A stretch of 64,000 nt of DNA, taken from NCBI GenBank assembly GCA_036136335.1, contig JAYZQT010000018.1, forward strand, positions 1 to 64,000. Direction: 5' to 3'. This DNA comes from JAYZQT01 sp036136335. Its GTDB lineage: Bacteria; Pseudomonadota; Alphaproteobacteria; MPNO01; UBA830. This document shows positions 44,419 to 53,342 of this stretch, piece after piece (the stretch's first letter is position 1; each line of letters opens with the position of its first letter). The notes under the pieces were generated by a model that did no database searches, was not told the origin of the DNA, and saw nothing but the letters and a program-made list of their open reading frames with translations. A program made the translations under genes and the position numbers.

Positions 44419-45921
44419 ATGGCCGATGATGCAGTAACCGCCCCACAGAAGGGGAACCCCGTCGTTGTTTCACCAAACGAATTAAAGATTCCTTATAACG
44501 ACCTTCGTGAATGGCTTGAGGAAGCCGAAAAACTTGGTGAAGTGAAACATGTCCAGGGAGCTTCCTGGGAACGCGACATTGGAATGGCCGCGGAAGTGGT
44601 TCAGCATAATGAAAAGGCACCTTGTGTCGTATTCGATGACGTCCCCGGTACTCTCGAGGGATCACGGGTACTCGTAAATTTCTTCGCCGCCAAAAGAATG
44701 AACATGACACTTGGTTTTCCATCGGATCTTTCGAAGATTGAACTGACCGACGCATTTCGGAAGGCATATATGGAGAACATGAGGGAAATCCCGCATGTGA
44801 CCGTTGAAGATGGTCCGGTACTTGAGAACGTGATGGAAGGCGAAGATATTGATGTTGAGGCGTTTCCGACGCCTATGTGGCACGAAGACGATGGTGGCCG
44901 TTACATTGGCACTGGATCGTACAACGTCACCCGCGATCCTGATACGGGTTGGATAAACATTGGCACCTACAGGGTAATGATCCAGAGCAGGAATGAAGTT
45001 GGGTTCTATATTTCGCCTGGCAAACATGGACGTATACATCGAGATAAATATGCGGCGATGGGCGAGCCAATGCCGGCATTGATTGTTGCGGGCGGCGATC
45101 CAATGACTTTCTTGATGGGATGTTCCGAAGTGCCTCCCAATATGTGTGAGTTTGATGTGGTCGGGGGCTTTCGCGGCGAAGCGATGAAGATGATTGAGGG
45201 CAAACATACCGGTCTGCCATTCCCGGCCGACGCAGAAGTCGTAATAGAAGGCTTTGTTCACCCAACAAAGCGGAAGGAAGAGGGGCCATTCGGTGAATGG
45301 ACAGGGTATTACGGCTCGCTTATGCGTGAAGAGCCCGTCATGGAAATCAAGGCAATATACCACCGAAACAATCCGATTCTGCTTGGGTGTCCGCCACAGC
45401 GTCCACCGGATGAACTGGCCCGTTACCGTGCCGTGACCAGGTCAGCCTTGCTCAAGGAAAATATAGCCAAAGCGGGTGTCCCGGACGTCGAGGCTGCTTG
45501 GCTCCACGAGGTCGGCACGGCCCGAATGTTAATTGGTGTGTCGATCAAGCAACGATATCCTGGCCATGCAAAACAGGCTGGCCACATCGCGTGCCAGTGC
45601 CACGTCGGTGCTTATGCAGGTAAATATGTAATTGTTACCGATGAGGATATCGACGTTTCTAATCTTGAAGAACTGATATGGGCCATGTTAACGAGATCGG
45701 ATCCGGCAGAATCAATCGAGATCATTCGCGGGACGTGGTCAACTCATCTTGATCCACGTATAACACCGGAAGACAAGGCTAAGGGAAACCTTACTAACAG
45801 CCGTGCAATTATTGATGCGTGCCGTCCCTTCCACTGGAAGGACAAATTTCCGCCGGTCAATGCGCCATCGCCAGATCTTGCCAGAGAATCTCGTGAAAAA
45901 TGGGGATACCTCTGCGAGTAG
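44419..45921 (+). CDS. UbiD family decarboxylase (first of a tandem pair)
   Basis: 500 residues, GAAGGA RBS. Prenylated-FMN site blocks are visible: GSYNVTRDPDTGWINIGTYRVM (residues about 174-195) and EGPFGEWTGYYG with the Glu pair at 288 and 293, spaced like E277/E282 of Fdc1; Arg is in YRVM. Such enzymes need a UbiX-type prenyltransferase, which is not in the window. The tandem gene at 46075 and divergent regulator remnant suggest one catabolic unit acting on an aromatic or heteroaromatic acid. The N-terminus has about 20 extra polar residues. Confidence 0.92.
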   Translation: MADDAVTAPQKGNPVVVSPNELKIPYNDLREWLEEAEKLGEVKHVQGASWERDIGMAAEVVQHNEKAPCVVFDDVPGTLEGSRVLVNFFAAKRMNMTLGFPSDLSKIELTDAFRKAYMENMREIPHVTVEDGPVLENVMEGEDIDVEAFPTPMWHEDDGGRYIGTGSYNVTRDPDTGWINIGTYRVMIQSRNEVGFYISPGKHGRIHRDKYAAMGEPMPALIVAGGDPMTFLMGCSEVPPNMCEFDVVGGFRGEAMKMIEGKHTGLPFPADAEVVIEGFVHPTKRKEEGPFGEWTGYYGSLMREEPVMEIKAIYHRNNPILLGCPPQRPPDELARYRAVTRSALLKENIAKAGVPDVEAAWLHEVGTARMLIGVSIKQRYPGHAKQAGHIACQCHVGAYAGKYVIVTDEDIDVSNLEELIWAMLTRSDPAESIEIIRGTWSTHLDPRITPEDKAKGNLTNSRAIIDACRPFHWKDKFPPVNAPSPDLARESREKWGYLCE

Positions 45922-46074
45922 AGTGGCGGCAACAGCGTTAGCATTTGAGCCATAGCAATTGTTGGGGCCAACTTAGCGTGGCTCAAGGTGTTTTCCTGCC
46001 TACTTACAGGCACTAAAGCATTCGGTTCTTTCGGCAAATATTACAGGGGTACAAAACACCCCAAGAGAGGCGGA

Positions 46075-47532
46075 ATGCCAAACGGCTCAATCGTTAATCA
46101 ACACGTACAGACGGATTTACGGGATTTTCTTGCTGCAGTGGAGGCGGCGGGGGAGTTGAAGGCTGTATCAGGTGCTCACTGGGATAAGGAAATAGGCGCT
46201 GTAACGGAGGTTCTGTACCGTGAAAAGGTGGATCGTTCGCCGGCGCTCATTTTTGACAATGTTCCGGGGTACAAAAAAGGGTTGCGTTGTCTATATGGTA
46301 TGCTTGGATCGCCACTGCGTCTTGCGCTGGGTATGGGTATTGATCCCGAAATGTCGGGTGACCGCCGTGCAATGCTGGACGCTTACCGCAGACGGATAAA
46401 ACAATACGAACCTGTACCGCCGCAATTGGTCGTTGAAGGACCAGTCTTGGAAAACGTTGACCGTGATGAGGACGTTGATCTCACAAAGTTTCCTGTACCA
46501 ATACACCATGAAAAGGATGGAGGCCGCTACATTGGCACCGCATGCGGTGTAATAACCAAAGATCCGGATACTGGTCGTGTAAATGTTGGCACTTATAGGG
46601 TGATGTTGAACGGTAAAAATATTGCAACATCCTATATCTCCAACGGGAAGCAGGGACGAATACAGAGAGATAAATATCTTAGTGAGGGAAAAAAATGCCC
46701 AATGGTGATTGTAGTTGGTATTGACCCGGCGACTTATATCGCGGCCAGATATACGTTGTCTGACAATATTCCTGAACTTGATTGGGCGGGAGGGTTGAGC
46801 GGGCAACCGCTCGAATGTGTACAGGGGGAAGTGACCGGATTGCCGTTTCCTGCGCGTTCGGAATTGGTTCTCGAGGGCTGGGTTTTACCCGATGAAACTG
46901 CACTTGAAGGCCCGTTCGGTGAATGGACCGGTTACTATGCCGGTGCCGCGAAAGAGGAACCGGTCATCCAAATTGAGCGTGTTTATTATAGAAATGATCC
47001 AATCCTTACCTGCGCTGCAAGTCAGAAACCGCCGCACTCACACCTGTTCGAACGTTGTTTTATTCGTTCGGCCGGACTTCTGGATTCACTCGAAGGGGCG
47101 GGGATTCCCGATGTAAAAGGGGTTTGGGTGCATCAGGCTGGATCTGGACGGACCTTCGTCGCAGTATCCATAAAACAGCGTTATTTTGGCCACGCTAACC
47201 AGGTTGGGCTTGTTGCGTCACAGTTAAACCCCATCGGGTATGTAGGTCGTTATATTGTGGTTGTTGATGAAGATATTGACCCTACCGATATCAACGACGT
47301 GATTTGGGCGATGGGGACCCGCTCAGATCCAAAACAGGATATGACGATTCTCGACCGAACATGGTCATCGCGCCTCGATACAATGGTGTTTGACGAAAAG
47401 TTCTATAACAGCCGTGTCGTCATCGACGCGTGTATACCATATGAACACATCGACGACTTTCCTGAAGTTGCGATGACTTCGCCGACACTGGCAAAAGAAG
47501 TACGTGAAAAGTTTCCTGAGGTTTTTGATTAG
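46075..47532 (+). CDS. UbiD family decarboxylase (second of a tandem pair)
   Basis: 485 residues from ATG 46075 (GAGAGGCGG RBS). It has GTACGVITKDPDTGRVNVGTYRVM and EGPFGEWTGYYAG (Glu 278 and 283), so the catalytic set is intact. It is clearly a paralogue of the upstream protein, with shared blocks over the whole length, but diverged enough that duplication is old. Both could form a hetero-oligomer or act on related acids. The 3' end converges on the PhnN-DeoA gene. Confidence 0.92.
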   Translation: MPNGSIVNQHVQTDLRDFLAAVEAAGELKAVSGAHWDKEIGAVTEVLYREKVDRSPALIFDNVPGYKKGLRCLYGMLGSPLRLALGMGIDPEMSGDRRAMLDAYRRRIKQYEPVPPQLVVEGPVLENVDRDEDVDLTKFPVPIHHEKDGGRYIGTACGVITKDPDTGRVNVGTYRVMLNGKNIATSYISNGKQGRIQRDKYLSEGKKCPMVIVVGIDPATYIAARYTLSDNIPELDWAGGLSGQPLECVQGEVTGLPFPARSELVLEGWVLPDETALEGPFGEWTGYYAGAAKEEPVIQIERVYYRNDPILTCAASQKPPHSHLFERCFIRSAGLLDSLEGAGIPDVKGVWVHQAGSGRTFVAVSIKQRYFGHANQVGLVASQLNPIGYVGRYIVVVDEDIDPTDINDVIWAMGTRSDPKQDMTILDRTWSSRLDTMVFDEKFYNSRVVIDACIPYEHIDDFPEVAMTSPTLAKEVREKFPEVFD

Positions 47533-47616
47533 GTAAGTGGTTTTCGCGGTTGCTCGTTCATAGTTTAGATCCGGTTTACCCACTCACGCAGAAGATAGAG
47601 GGCAACGGGGCATTTA

Positions 47617-49389
47617 TCATAGCTGTTTTATCCGAAATGCAGAATCTAAAGACGCTTTGGTGTGGGCGAAAGCAAGATTTTGTTCGGTACTTGCATAGAG
47701 ATGGTATAGGGGTGCGCCTGCATCAACATAGTCGCCGACGCGTGCACACAGATCCAGTCCCGCTCCCTTATCTGCCGGACAGCCTGCAGCGAGCGCGATG
47801 CCGGCAAGCGTGAAACAGTCGATAGCTTGGATCACCCCTTTTTTCTCAACCTTTACGGTTGCGGTGTGTCCACCAACTCGAACATTTTCGGGGGGTGGAC
47901 CCTGTGCCGACAGCATTCGTTCGAATGTTTCGTATGCCTTACCACTGTCTAAAAGATTCCGAACCACGATATCAGCATTTTCCTTCGACATCGACGGATC
48001 AAAGGTAAGTATGGCGGCAGCGAATTGCAGGGATTTTTCTCGTAAATCTGCCGGTGCATTCTTCGTGTTTTTAAGCGTGGCGACGACGTCACGTGCCTCA
48101 AGTACAGGCCCGATTCCATGACCAATTGGCGCATGTCCGTCTGTTAACCTCACGTCTAGGTGCAGGCCCAGTTCTCTGCCCACCTGCATGAAAAGGCTCT
48201 GCAATTCTTTGGCGTCACCTTCCGTGTGGACCTTTGCGGTGGGGCCATACGGAACATCGATGACGCAATGAGTTATCCCCGCGATTGTTTTTTTTGAAAG
48301 GATCGATGCTACCGACCACCGAAGGGTATTCAGCTTTCGGGGGCGTGTAATGGTGTTCATGACGTCGTCAATGCGTGAATGGTTCAGACGGCCGTTCCAG
48401 GCAATACATCCATTGGTTTTGGAGACCACCCGGCGGACGTCATCGTTATCCAAATCCACCCGGGCGAGCACCTCCATGGTGTCGGCTGTTCCCGCTGGAG
48501 ATGTGATGGCACGGGAAGATGTTTTGGGTATCGTGAGGCCATATGCGGCAACGAGAGGTACCACGACCATAGTTATCCGGCTGCCCGGGATTCCACCCAT
48601 GGAATGCTTGTCGACCACGATATCCGCAGCCCACTCCAACGGAGGCGATTGTTCTGTGCGGGCCCTGGCAAGCGCCGTTGTTTCTTCCACCGTAAGTGTT
48701 TCAACAACGGATACAAGAAAGTCGGCAATTTCTTGGTCGTTAAATCGACCGCCAACGATATCCCTGATAATGGATCGGTATTCATCTCGTTTCAGCGCTT
48801 CTCCCTTAAGTTTTCTGTCAAAAAACTGTTTGGTGTCGGGCCCCACGTCTTGTAGGGCTGCGACAAATCGTCGGATCCCGTCCTCCGGTGTGCCGTCATT
48901 AACGACCATTTTTTTTATTGTGCTTACGGGAATTGCAGCGCCGGTACGGGCGAGACGGGCGACCATCTCATCGGGTTGTTCCCGACCACGAATACCAATC
49001 CGCCGAGAAAGGTTTTCGGCTGAGGCCGTTACTTCGATAACGACGGTTGGGGAATATCTGGCTGTGGCCTCGCCGATCACGGAACGCGAGACGTTGGCGA
49101 CTACCTGCCGGCCTGCGGCAAGGTCCTTCGAATATTGAGCGGGAATACCGTATTTCAGGCCGTGTGCTGCCCAGTTGAGCATGAAGTCACCAGCCTGTCG
49201 GAGATCGTTGAACTGATTTACGGAAACCGCATCGTGGTCTTCGGCGCTTGAATCACGGGGCCGGGTTATCACTCTTTTGGCAAATATAATGTTGAAATCT
49301 TGTGAAAGCGCTCTCCGAGCGCCGTCCATGAGGGTATCTTTGCCGGCACCACTTGGCCCGACGACCAGAAACAGGGTGCCTCGGATTAT
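47617..49389 (-). CDS. PhnN-DeoA fusion: ribose 1,5-bisphosphate kinase domain joined to nucleoside/NMP phosphorylase domain
   Basis: About 590 residues. The N-terminal 180 residues are PhnN: Walker A GPSGAGKD (11-18), RVITRP, EDHDAVSVNQFNDL and WAAHGLKYGIP. Residues about 185-590 are a thymidine-phosphorylase/AMP-phosphorylase domain with the phosphate loop KHSMGGIPGSR (about 261), AITSPAGTADTMEVL and SMSKENADIVV. Predicted reactions: nucleotide + Pi to base + ribose 1,5-bisphosphate, then phosphorylation to PRPP. The start is a puzzle: the Walker A needs a start upstream of the first ATG (49329), yet no ATG, GTG or TTG is in frame back to the TAA at 49447; ATA 49389 and ATT 49416 are the candidates, and 49389 is taken here. 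It lies just after the NadC-like gene. Confidence 0.75.
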   Translation of the reverse strand: MIRGTLFLVVGPSGAGKDTLMDGARRALSQDFNIIFAKRVITRPRDSSAEDHDAVSVNQFNDLRQAGDFMLNWAAHGLKYGIPAQYSKDLAAGRQVVANVSRSVIGEATARYSPTVVIEVTASAENLSRRIGIRGREQPDEMVARLARTGAAIPVSTIKKMVVNDGTPEDGIRRFVAALQDVGPDTKQFFDRKLKGEALKRDEYRSIIRDIVGGRFNDQEIADFLVSVVETLTVEETTALARARTEQSPPLEWAADIVVDKHSMGGIPGSRITMVVVPLVAAYGLTIPKTSSRAITSPAGTADTMEVLARVDLDNDDVRRVVSKTNGCIAWNGRLNHSRIDDVMNTITRPRKLNTLRWSVASILSKKTIAGITHCVIDVPYGPTAKVHTEGDAKELQSLFMQVGRELGLHLDVRLTDGHAPIGHGIGPVLEARDVVATLKNTKNAPADLREKSLQFAAAILTFDPSMSKENADIVVRNLLDSGKAYETFERMLSAQGPPPENVRVGGHTATVKVEKKGVIQAIDCFTLAGIALAAGCPADKGAGLDLCARVGDYVDAGAPLYHLYASTEQNLAFAHTKASLDSAFRIKQL

Positions 49390-49432
49390 GTCTTGATTGT
49401 CAGACTTTTGTTCAATGGGACTTGCAACTCTT

Positions 49433-50356
49433 TCACTTGGTAATGGTTACGTCCAGTCCGATGTCGACCGCAGGGGCTGATTGTGTCATACGTCCGACGG
49501 ATATCACGTCAACACCGGATTCCGCTTTTTCCTTTATCGTGTCCAGTCGAATGCCGCCGGAGGCTTCGGTTGCAGACCGTCCTGCTATTACTTTTATTCC
49601 CTTCTTCATCATGTCCGCCGACATGTTATCAAACATGATTACGTCCGCCCCGGCGATGGCCGCTTCTTCAACCTGCTGCAGTGTATCGCACTCGACCTCG
49701 ATTTTGGTAAGTGCGGGCGTAAGAGCGCGTGCCTGAGCAATAGCCTTCGTAATTGATCCATGGACGGCGATATGATTGTCCTTGATCAACACTCCGTCAT
49801 GAAGTCCAAGGCGATGAGGACGGCAACCGCCAATACACGCAGAATATTTGGATAACATTCTTAGCCCCGGAATAGTCTTGCGTGTATCGATAAGTTGGCA
49901 ACTGGTATGGGCGATCAATGCTGCGTATTCATTCACCATTGTGGCTATACCGGACATGAACTGCAGGACGTTAAGTGCCGTCCGTTCGGCAGTTAGAAGA
50001 CCACGGGCCGGGCCCGTCACACGCATTAACGACGTGCGCTTCTCGGCGTGGAGCCCGTCTTTGACCAATACCCCGACCTTTGCATCTGGTACCATGTGAC
50101 GAAAGACCTCCGCCGCGACCTCTATTCCTGATATGACGATGTCCTCCCTGGTGTTCATCACAAAGTCTGCTTTGGCGCTAACCGGGATCATTATGTTGGT
50201 CGTGAGGTCTTGTATCCCTACGTCCTCCGTTACCCACTCCTCTATCATTAGGCGCAATTCTTCCAAAGGAGGTAGCAGGAATGTTGCGTCGAGGTTTTTC
50301 GGGCGGGTTTTCTTGGGGAGTTTACGCGCATTCTTGGCAGTTTTTTTCATAGCCAT
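49433..50356 (-). CDS. Nicotinate-nucleotide pyrophosphorylase (NadC)-like phosphoribosyltransferase
   Basis: 307 residues with a Lys-rich N-terminal extension of about 20 residues (ATG 50350 is an alternative start). Quinolinate phosphoribosyltransferase motifs: TAERTALN (122-129), DTRKTIPG (157-164), IKDNH (191-195) and VECDTLQQVEEA. The segment normally GGGxxNHR reads GGCRPHR (177-182), an unusual change near the quinolinate site. NadC makes nicotinate mononucleotide from quinolinate and PRPP. No nadA or nadB is adjacent; instead the PhnN-DeoA gene, which may regenerate PRPP, follows. It could be true NadC or a relative acting on another pyridine acid. Confidence 0.83.
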   Translation of the reverse strand: MAMKKTAKNARKLPKKTRPKNLDATFLLPPLEELRLMIEEWVTEDVGIQDLTTNIMIPVSAKADFVMNTREDIVISGIEVAAEVFRHMVPDAKVGVLVKDGLHAEKRTSLMRVTGPARGLLTAERTALNVLQFMSGIATMVNEYAALIAHTSCQLIDTRKTIPGLRMLSKYSACIGGCRPHRLGLHDGVLIKDNHIAVHGSITKAIAQARALTPALTKIEVECDTLQQVEEAAIAGADVIMFDNMSADMMKKGIKVIAGRSATEASGGIRLDTIKEKAESGVDVISVGRMTQSAPAVDIGLDVTITK

Positions 50357-50492
50357 GGCAGCATCTCATAAATTACACAAATTCATATGTACCTAAACAA
50401 ATACCCCGGAACAAGTTAGTTAAATGACGACCATTTTGCGTGACGCCGATGCGACTGTTCTGCTTTAATCGGATTGGTCTTGGAGGAATGAT

Positions 50493-51701
50493 ATGGATAC
50501 TGGTGTTGAAAATACACGCGAACTGCCCAAGGAAATTGATATTGGCACGGACACGCGGGATATCCTTGCCCGAGCCACCCAGTATGCTGCGGATCGGAAT
50601 TTTAGGGATTGGTTGATTGTTGATGTGGATGCACACCACTCAGAAATGGCATCGTGGAAAGAGGTAGTCACCCATATCGAAGATCCTGTACTGCGCGAGA
50701 CCGCAATTCAGCTCCAAAAGCGCACAGGTTCGACGGCAGGGCTCTCCAACCATGTGGGCGGATTGCGTTACCAAGACGTCGGGGGGCGTATTCCTCACCA
50801 GACGGCACTTCGCGAAACGGTGGACGACGACAGTGTGCATCGCGATGTTACTCTGATGCGCCGGGTAATGGATGCCCTTTCCATAGACTGGCAGGTGTTG
50901 TTTCCCGGCAATCTTTTGCAGTTGGGTCTTCATCCGCAGCCGCGGGTCGAAGTTCAACTGTCTTTTGCTTATAACCGGTTTCTGATGGAGCGGATTATCC
51001 CCGCCGAGCCGCGTCTAAAAACCCTTCTCTATCTTCCGTTCTGCGAGCCCAAGGAATGTGAACGAATGGTTGAGGAATTTGCCGGACATCCTGATGTCAT
51101 AGGTTTTATGGTTACCTCGGTCAGATACAAGTCGGTACACCATGACAGTTACATGAGGCTGTATTCAATGATTGAGGAGACAGGAAAACCACTTTGCTTC
51201 CACGCCGGTAACAACTGGCAGGACGATTATCTCAAACAACTGGATACATTTATATCGATGCATGCAATCTCATTCGTGCTGTGCAATATGGTGCATCTTG
51301 CTAATTGGGTAATGCATGGTCTTAACGAGCGTTTTCCAAAACTCGATGTCATCTGGACCGAAAGCGGTGTCGCGTGGGTTCCTTTCATGATGCAGCGGCT
51401 TGATAACGAGTATCTTATGCGGTCTTCAGAGGCACCCAATCTTAAAAGACTTCCGAGCGAATATATTCAGGAAATGTACTTCACCACGCAGCCCATGGAA
51501 CGGACCAACATGGATCTGCTTGCAGCAGGCTTCAAGGCAATGAAGGCAGATACCCAACTGTTATACGCGTCCGACTGGCCTCACTGGGATTTTGACGCAC
51601 CAAATAGTGTCTATGAACTGCCATTCCTTACGGAAGATGCAAAGAAAAACATTCTCGGGCGGAATGCTGCGCGACTATTTGGCTTACCTGACTCTCCCTA
51701 A
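50493..51701 (+). CDS. Amidohydrolase_2 family protein (ACMSD-like)
   Basis: 402 residues, AGGA RBS. The metal-site pattern of the amidohydrolase_2 family is seen: the N-terminal IVDVDAHHSE (about residues 42-51), PLCFHAG (His about 235), MVHLANWVMHG and YASDWPHWDFD with the late Asp (about 365). It is longer than ACMSD (about 335) and carries extra N-terminal helices. Members decarboxylate aromatic acids (ACMSD, gamma-resorcylate) or hydrolyse ring compounds, in a Zn-dependent way. Its 3' end overlaps the converging UbiD gene by 4 bp. Substrate unassigned. Confidence 0.85.
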   Translation: MDTGVENTRELPKEIDIGTDTRDILARATQYAADRNFRDWLIVDVDAHHSEMASWKEVVTHIEDPVLRETAIQLQKRTGSTAGLSNHVGGLRYQDVGGRIPHQTALRETVDDDSVHRDVTLMRRVMDALSIDWQVLFPGNLLQLGLHPQPRVEVQLSFAYNRFLMERIIPAEPRLKTLLYLPFCEPKECERMVEEFAGHPDVIGFMVTSVRYKSVHHDSYMRLYSMIEETGKPLCFHAGNNWQDDYLKQLDTFISMHAISFVLCNMVHLANWVMHGLNERFPKLDVIWTESGVAWVPFMMQRLDNEYLMRSSEAPNLKRLPSEYIQEMYFTTQPMERTNMDLLAAGFKAMKADTQLLYASDWPHWDFDAPNSVYELPFLTEDAKKNILGRNAARLFGLPDSP

Positions 51702-53104
51702 CGTTTTACCCGAACCTGTTCCAGAAGTGAGGTGAGTGCGGGGTCATTCTTCCCCATCGGGCGTACACGATCGAACTTGTTACGTTCATCGCCCCGCCAG
51801 GTAGCGGGCTTGGTTGCGTCAATTGCGAGCTTTCCGCCCACGCGCATTACGGTGTAGTCCTCTTTGACTTGGGGGATAGAAATGTCGAGCGGATGTAGGC
51901 GGGTGTTTGGAATGATGTGTGTCATGGTCTGTGGGTCGCATCTGGCGGCTATTGCCCAGAGGACTTCCTGCGCGTCATAGATATCCACATCTTCGTCTAC
52001 TGCGATCACAACCTTGACGTGCAGATTAGGCCCCGATAATGCAGACATAAGAGTGTCTCGGACCTGTCCATCCCAACGCGCCTCCATCTGGATTATCATC
52101 ATGAACTGTGACGCCCACGGTGGAACAAAGACGTCGAGAATGTTGGTGTTACCGTGAGTTTCCTTGAGACGGTTATAGTACGTTGCTTCCATCGGCAGGG
52201 TGATGAGCGGCTGATGGTCGGTGAACCAGGTGGCCTGCATGTGGCGGAAGATAGGGTTTTTGCGGTGGGTTATGCCGGTGATCTGGTATACAGGTGCAGG
52301 GCCCTCCGCGCCTGCACCAAATGTGGTGAACTCACCGAAGTGGCCCTCTGGCGCCCGGTCTGTTGGATGCACAAGGCCTTCTATTACGACCTCAGCATGG
52401 GCAGGAACCTCTAGATCAATTGTGTCACATTGAATCATTTCGATGTCTTCACCAAGAATGCCGGCACCGTATTCAAGCTCATCGAAATCCTCATGCTTTC
52501 CCGACCAGTTTGACATGATTTCGTAAACCGGATGCAAGCCGATTGCGAACGCCATCGGCATTGGCTGATTATTCGCCACATATTTCATGTAGTGGGCATA
52601 ATTATGACGCGCTGCCATCCAGAACGTAGCCTTCTGCGGGTCGTCAGTCAGCATCATCCGAATAATTGCTTCATTGCGAATACCGGTTTCCGGGTCTTTC
52701 GTAATCGTTATGCCAGAACCAAGATAGCGGCCGCCATCACCGTGGCTGTGCTGGGGTATTGGAAGCGCGTGCAGGTTTATATCCTTACCCAGCATTTTGA
52801 CTTCTTTGACGGGTCCGTCGGTTACCATTACCGATTTTCCTCGTTTGGTGGCCATCTGTTCGGCGAGGTATGGACAGACATCATTTGCATTCTCAAGGCC
52901 AAATGCCGCAGCCTGGCCTGCGCGGTCTTTGATCAGAATATCCGTCAGTCGCCAGTCGTCAAAGCCGGGCAGGTTATGAAACATCAAAGGACCCTGGCTC
53001 TCCGAACACAGGTATCCAACCTGGGTGAGTGGATCTACCGCGTCGTGAATATGCAACATCCGGTTATCGATCGATTCGAGAAATGTACGTAATGAATGCG
53101 GCAT
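51698..53104 (-). CDS. UbiD family decarboxylase
   Basis: 468 residues, AGGGAGA RBS. It has GSGITITKDPETGIRNEAIIRMML (Arg149 region) and EGHFGEFTTF, with the Glu pair at 253 and 258, so the catalytic core is kept. It differs clearly from the tandem pair (no EWTGYY, shorter C-terminus ending in WRGDERNKFDRVRP). That makes it a separate subfamily with a separate substrate. It converges on the ACMSD-like gene with a 4-bp overlap; no same-strand partner. Confidence 0.9.
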   Translation of the reverse strand: MPHSLRTFLESIDNRMLHIHDAVDPLTQVGYLCSESQGPLMFHNLPGFDDWRLTDILIKDRAGQAAAFGLENANDVCPYLAEQMATKRGKSVMVTDGPVKEVKMLGKDINLHALPIPQHSHGDGGRYLGSGITITKDPETGIRNEAIIRMMLTDDPQKATFWMAARHNYAHYMKYVANNQPMPMAFAIGLHPVYEIMSNWSGKHEDFDELEYGAGILGEDIEMIQCDTIDLEVPAHAEVVIEGLVHPTDRAPEGHFGEFTTFGAGAEGPAPVYQITGITHRKNPIFRHMQATWFTDHQPLITLPMEATYYNRLKETHGNTNILDVFVPPWASQFMMIIQMEARWDGQVRDTLMSALSGPNLHVKVVIAVDEDVDIYDAQEVLWAIAARCDPQTMTHIIPNTRLHPLDISIPQVKEDYTVMRVGGKLAIDATKPATWRGDERNKFDRVRPMGKNDPALTSLLEQVRVKR

Positions 53105-53342
53105 GCCGTCTGGTCTCCCTAAAATGATTGGGAACTATAGCTTAATGGCGTGTTTTTACACCCGTCGATCGCTAATTAATTCACCTACGCCATTGGTGAG
53201 AGGATAAAACTTGGGTCTTCAATAAATGCTTGTCGTAGTGTAATTCCAATTTACTAATGACACCCTCGGCATCGCTACTATGTTCGACTCTTATGGCGTA
53301 GACTGCCAGCCGCCGTGATACGAAGACTGAAAGGAACTACTA

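Noticed and set aside
47617..49329. PhnN-DeoA gene starting at ATG 49329
   Set aside because: This start would remove the Walker A motif, which is clearly encoded in frame just upstream, so the true start must lie earlier.
53105..53342. Possible tRNA or small RNA gene upstream of gcdH
   Set aside because: I tried to fold the AACTATAGC and following bases into a cloverleaf and found no acceptor stem or T-loop; the region looks like an ordinary intergenic space.
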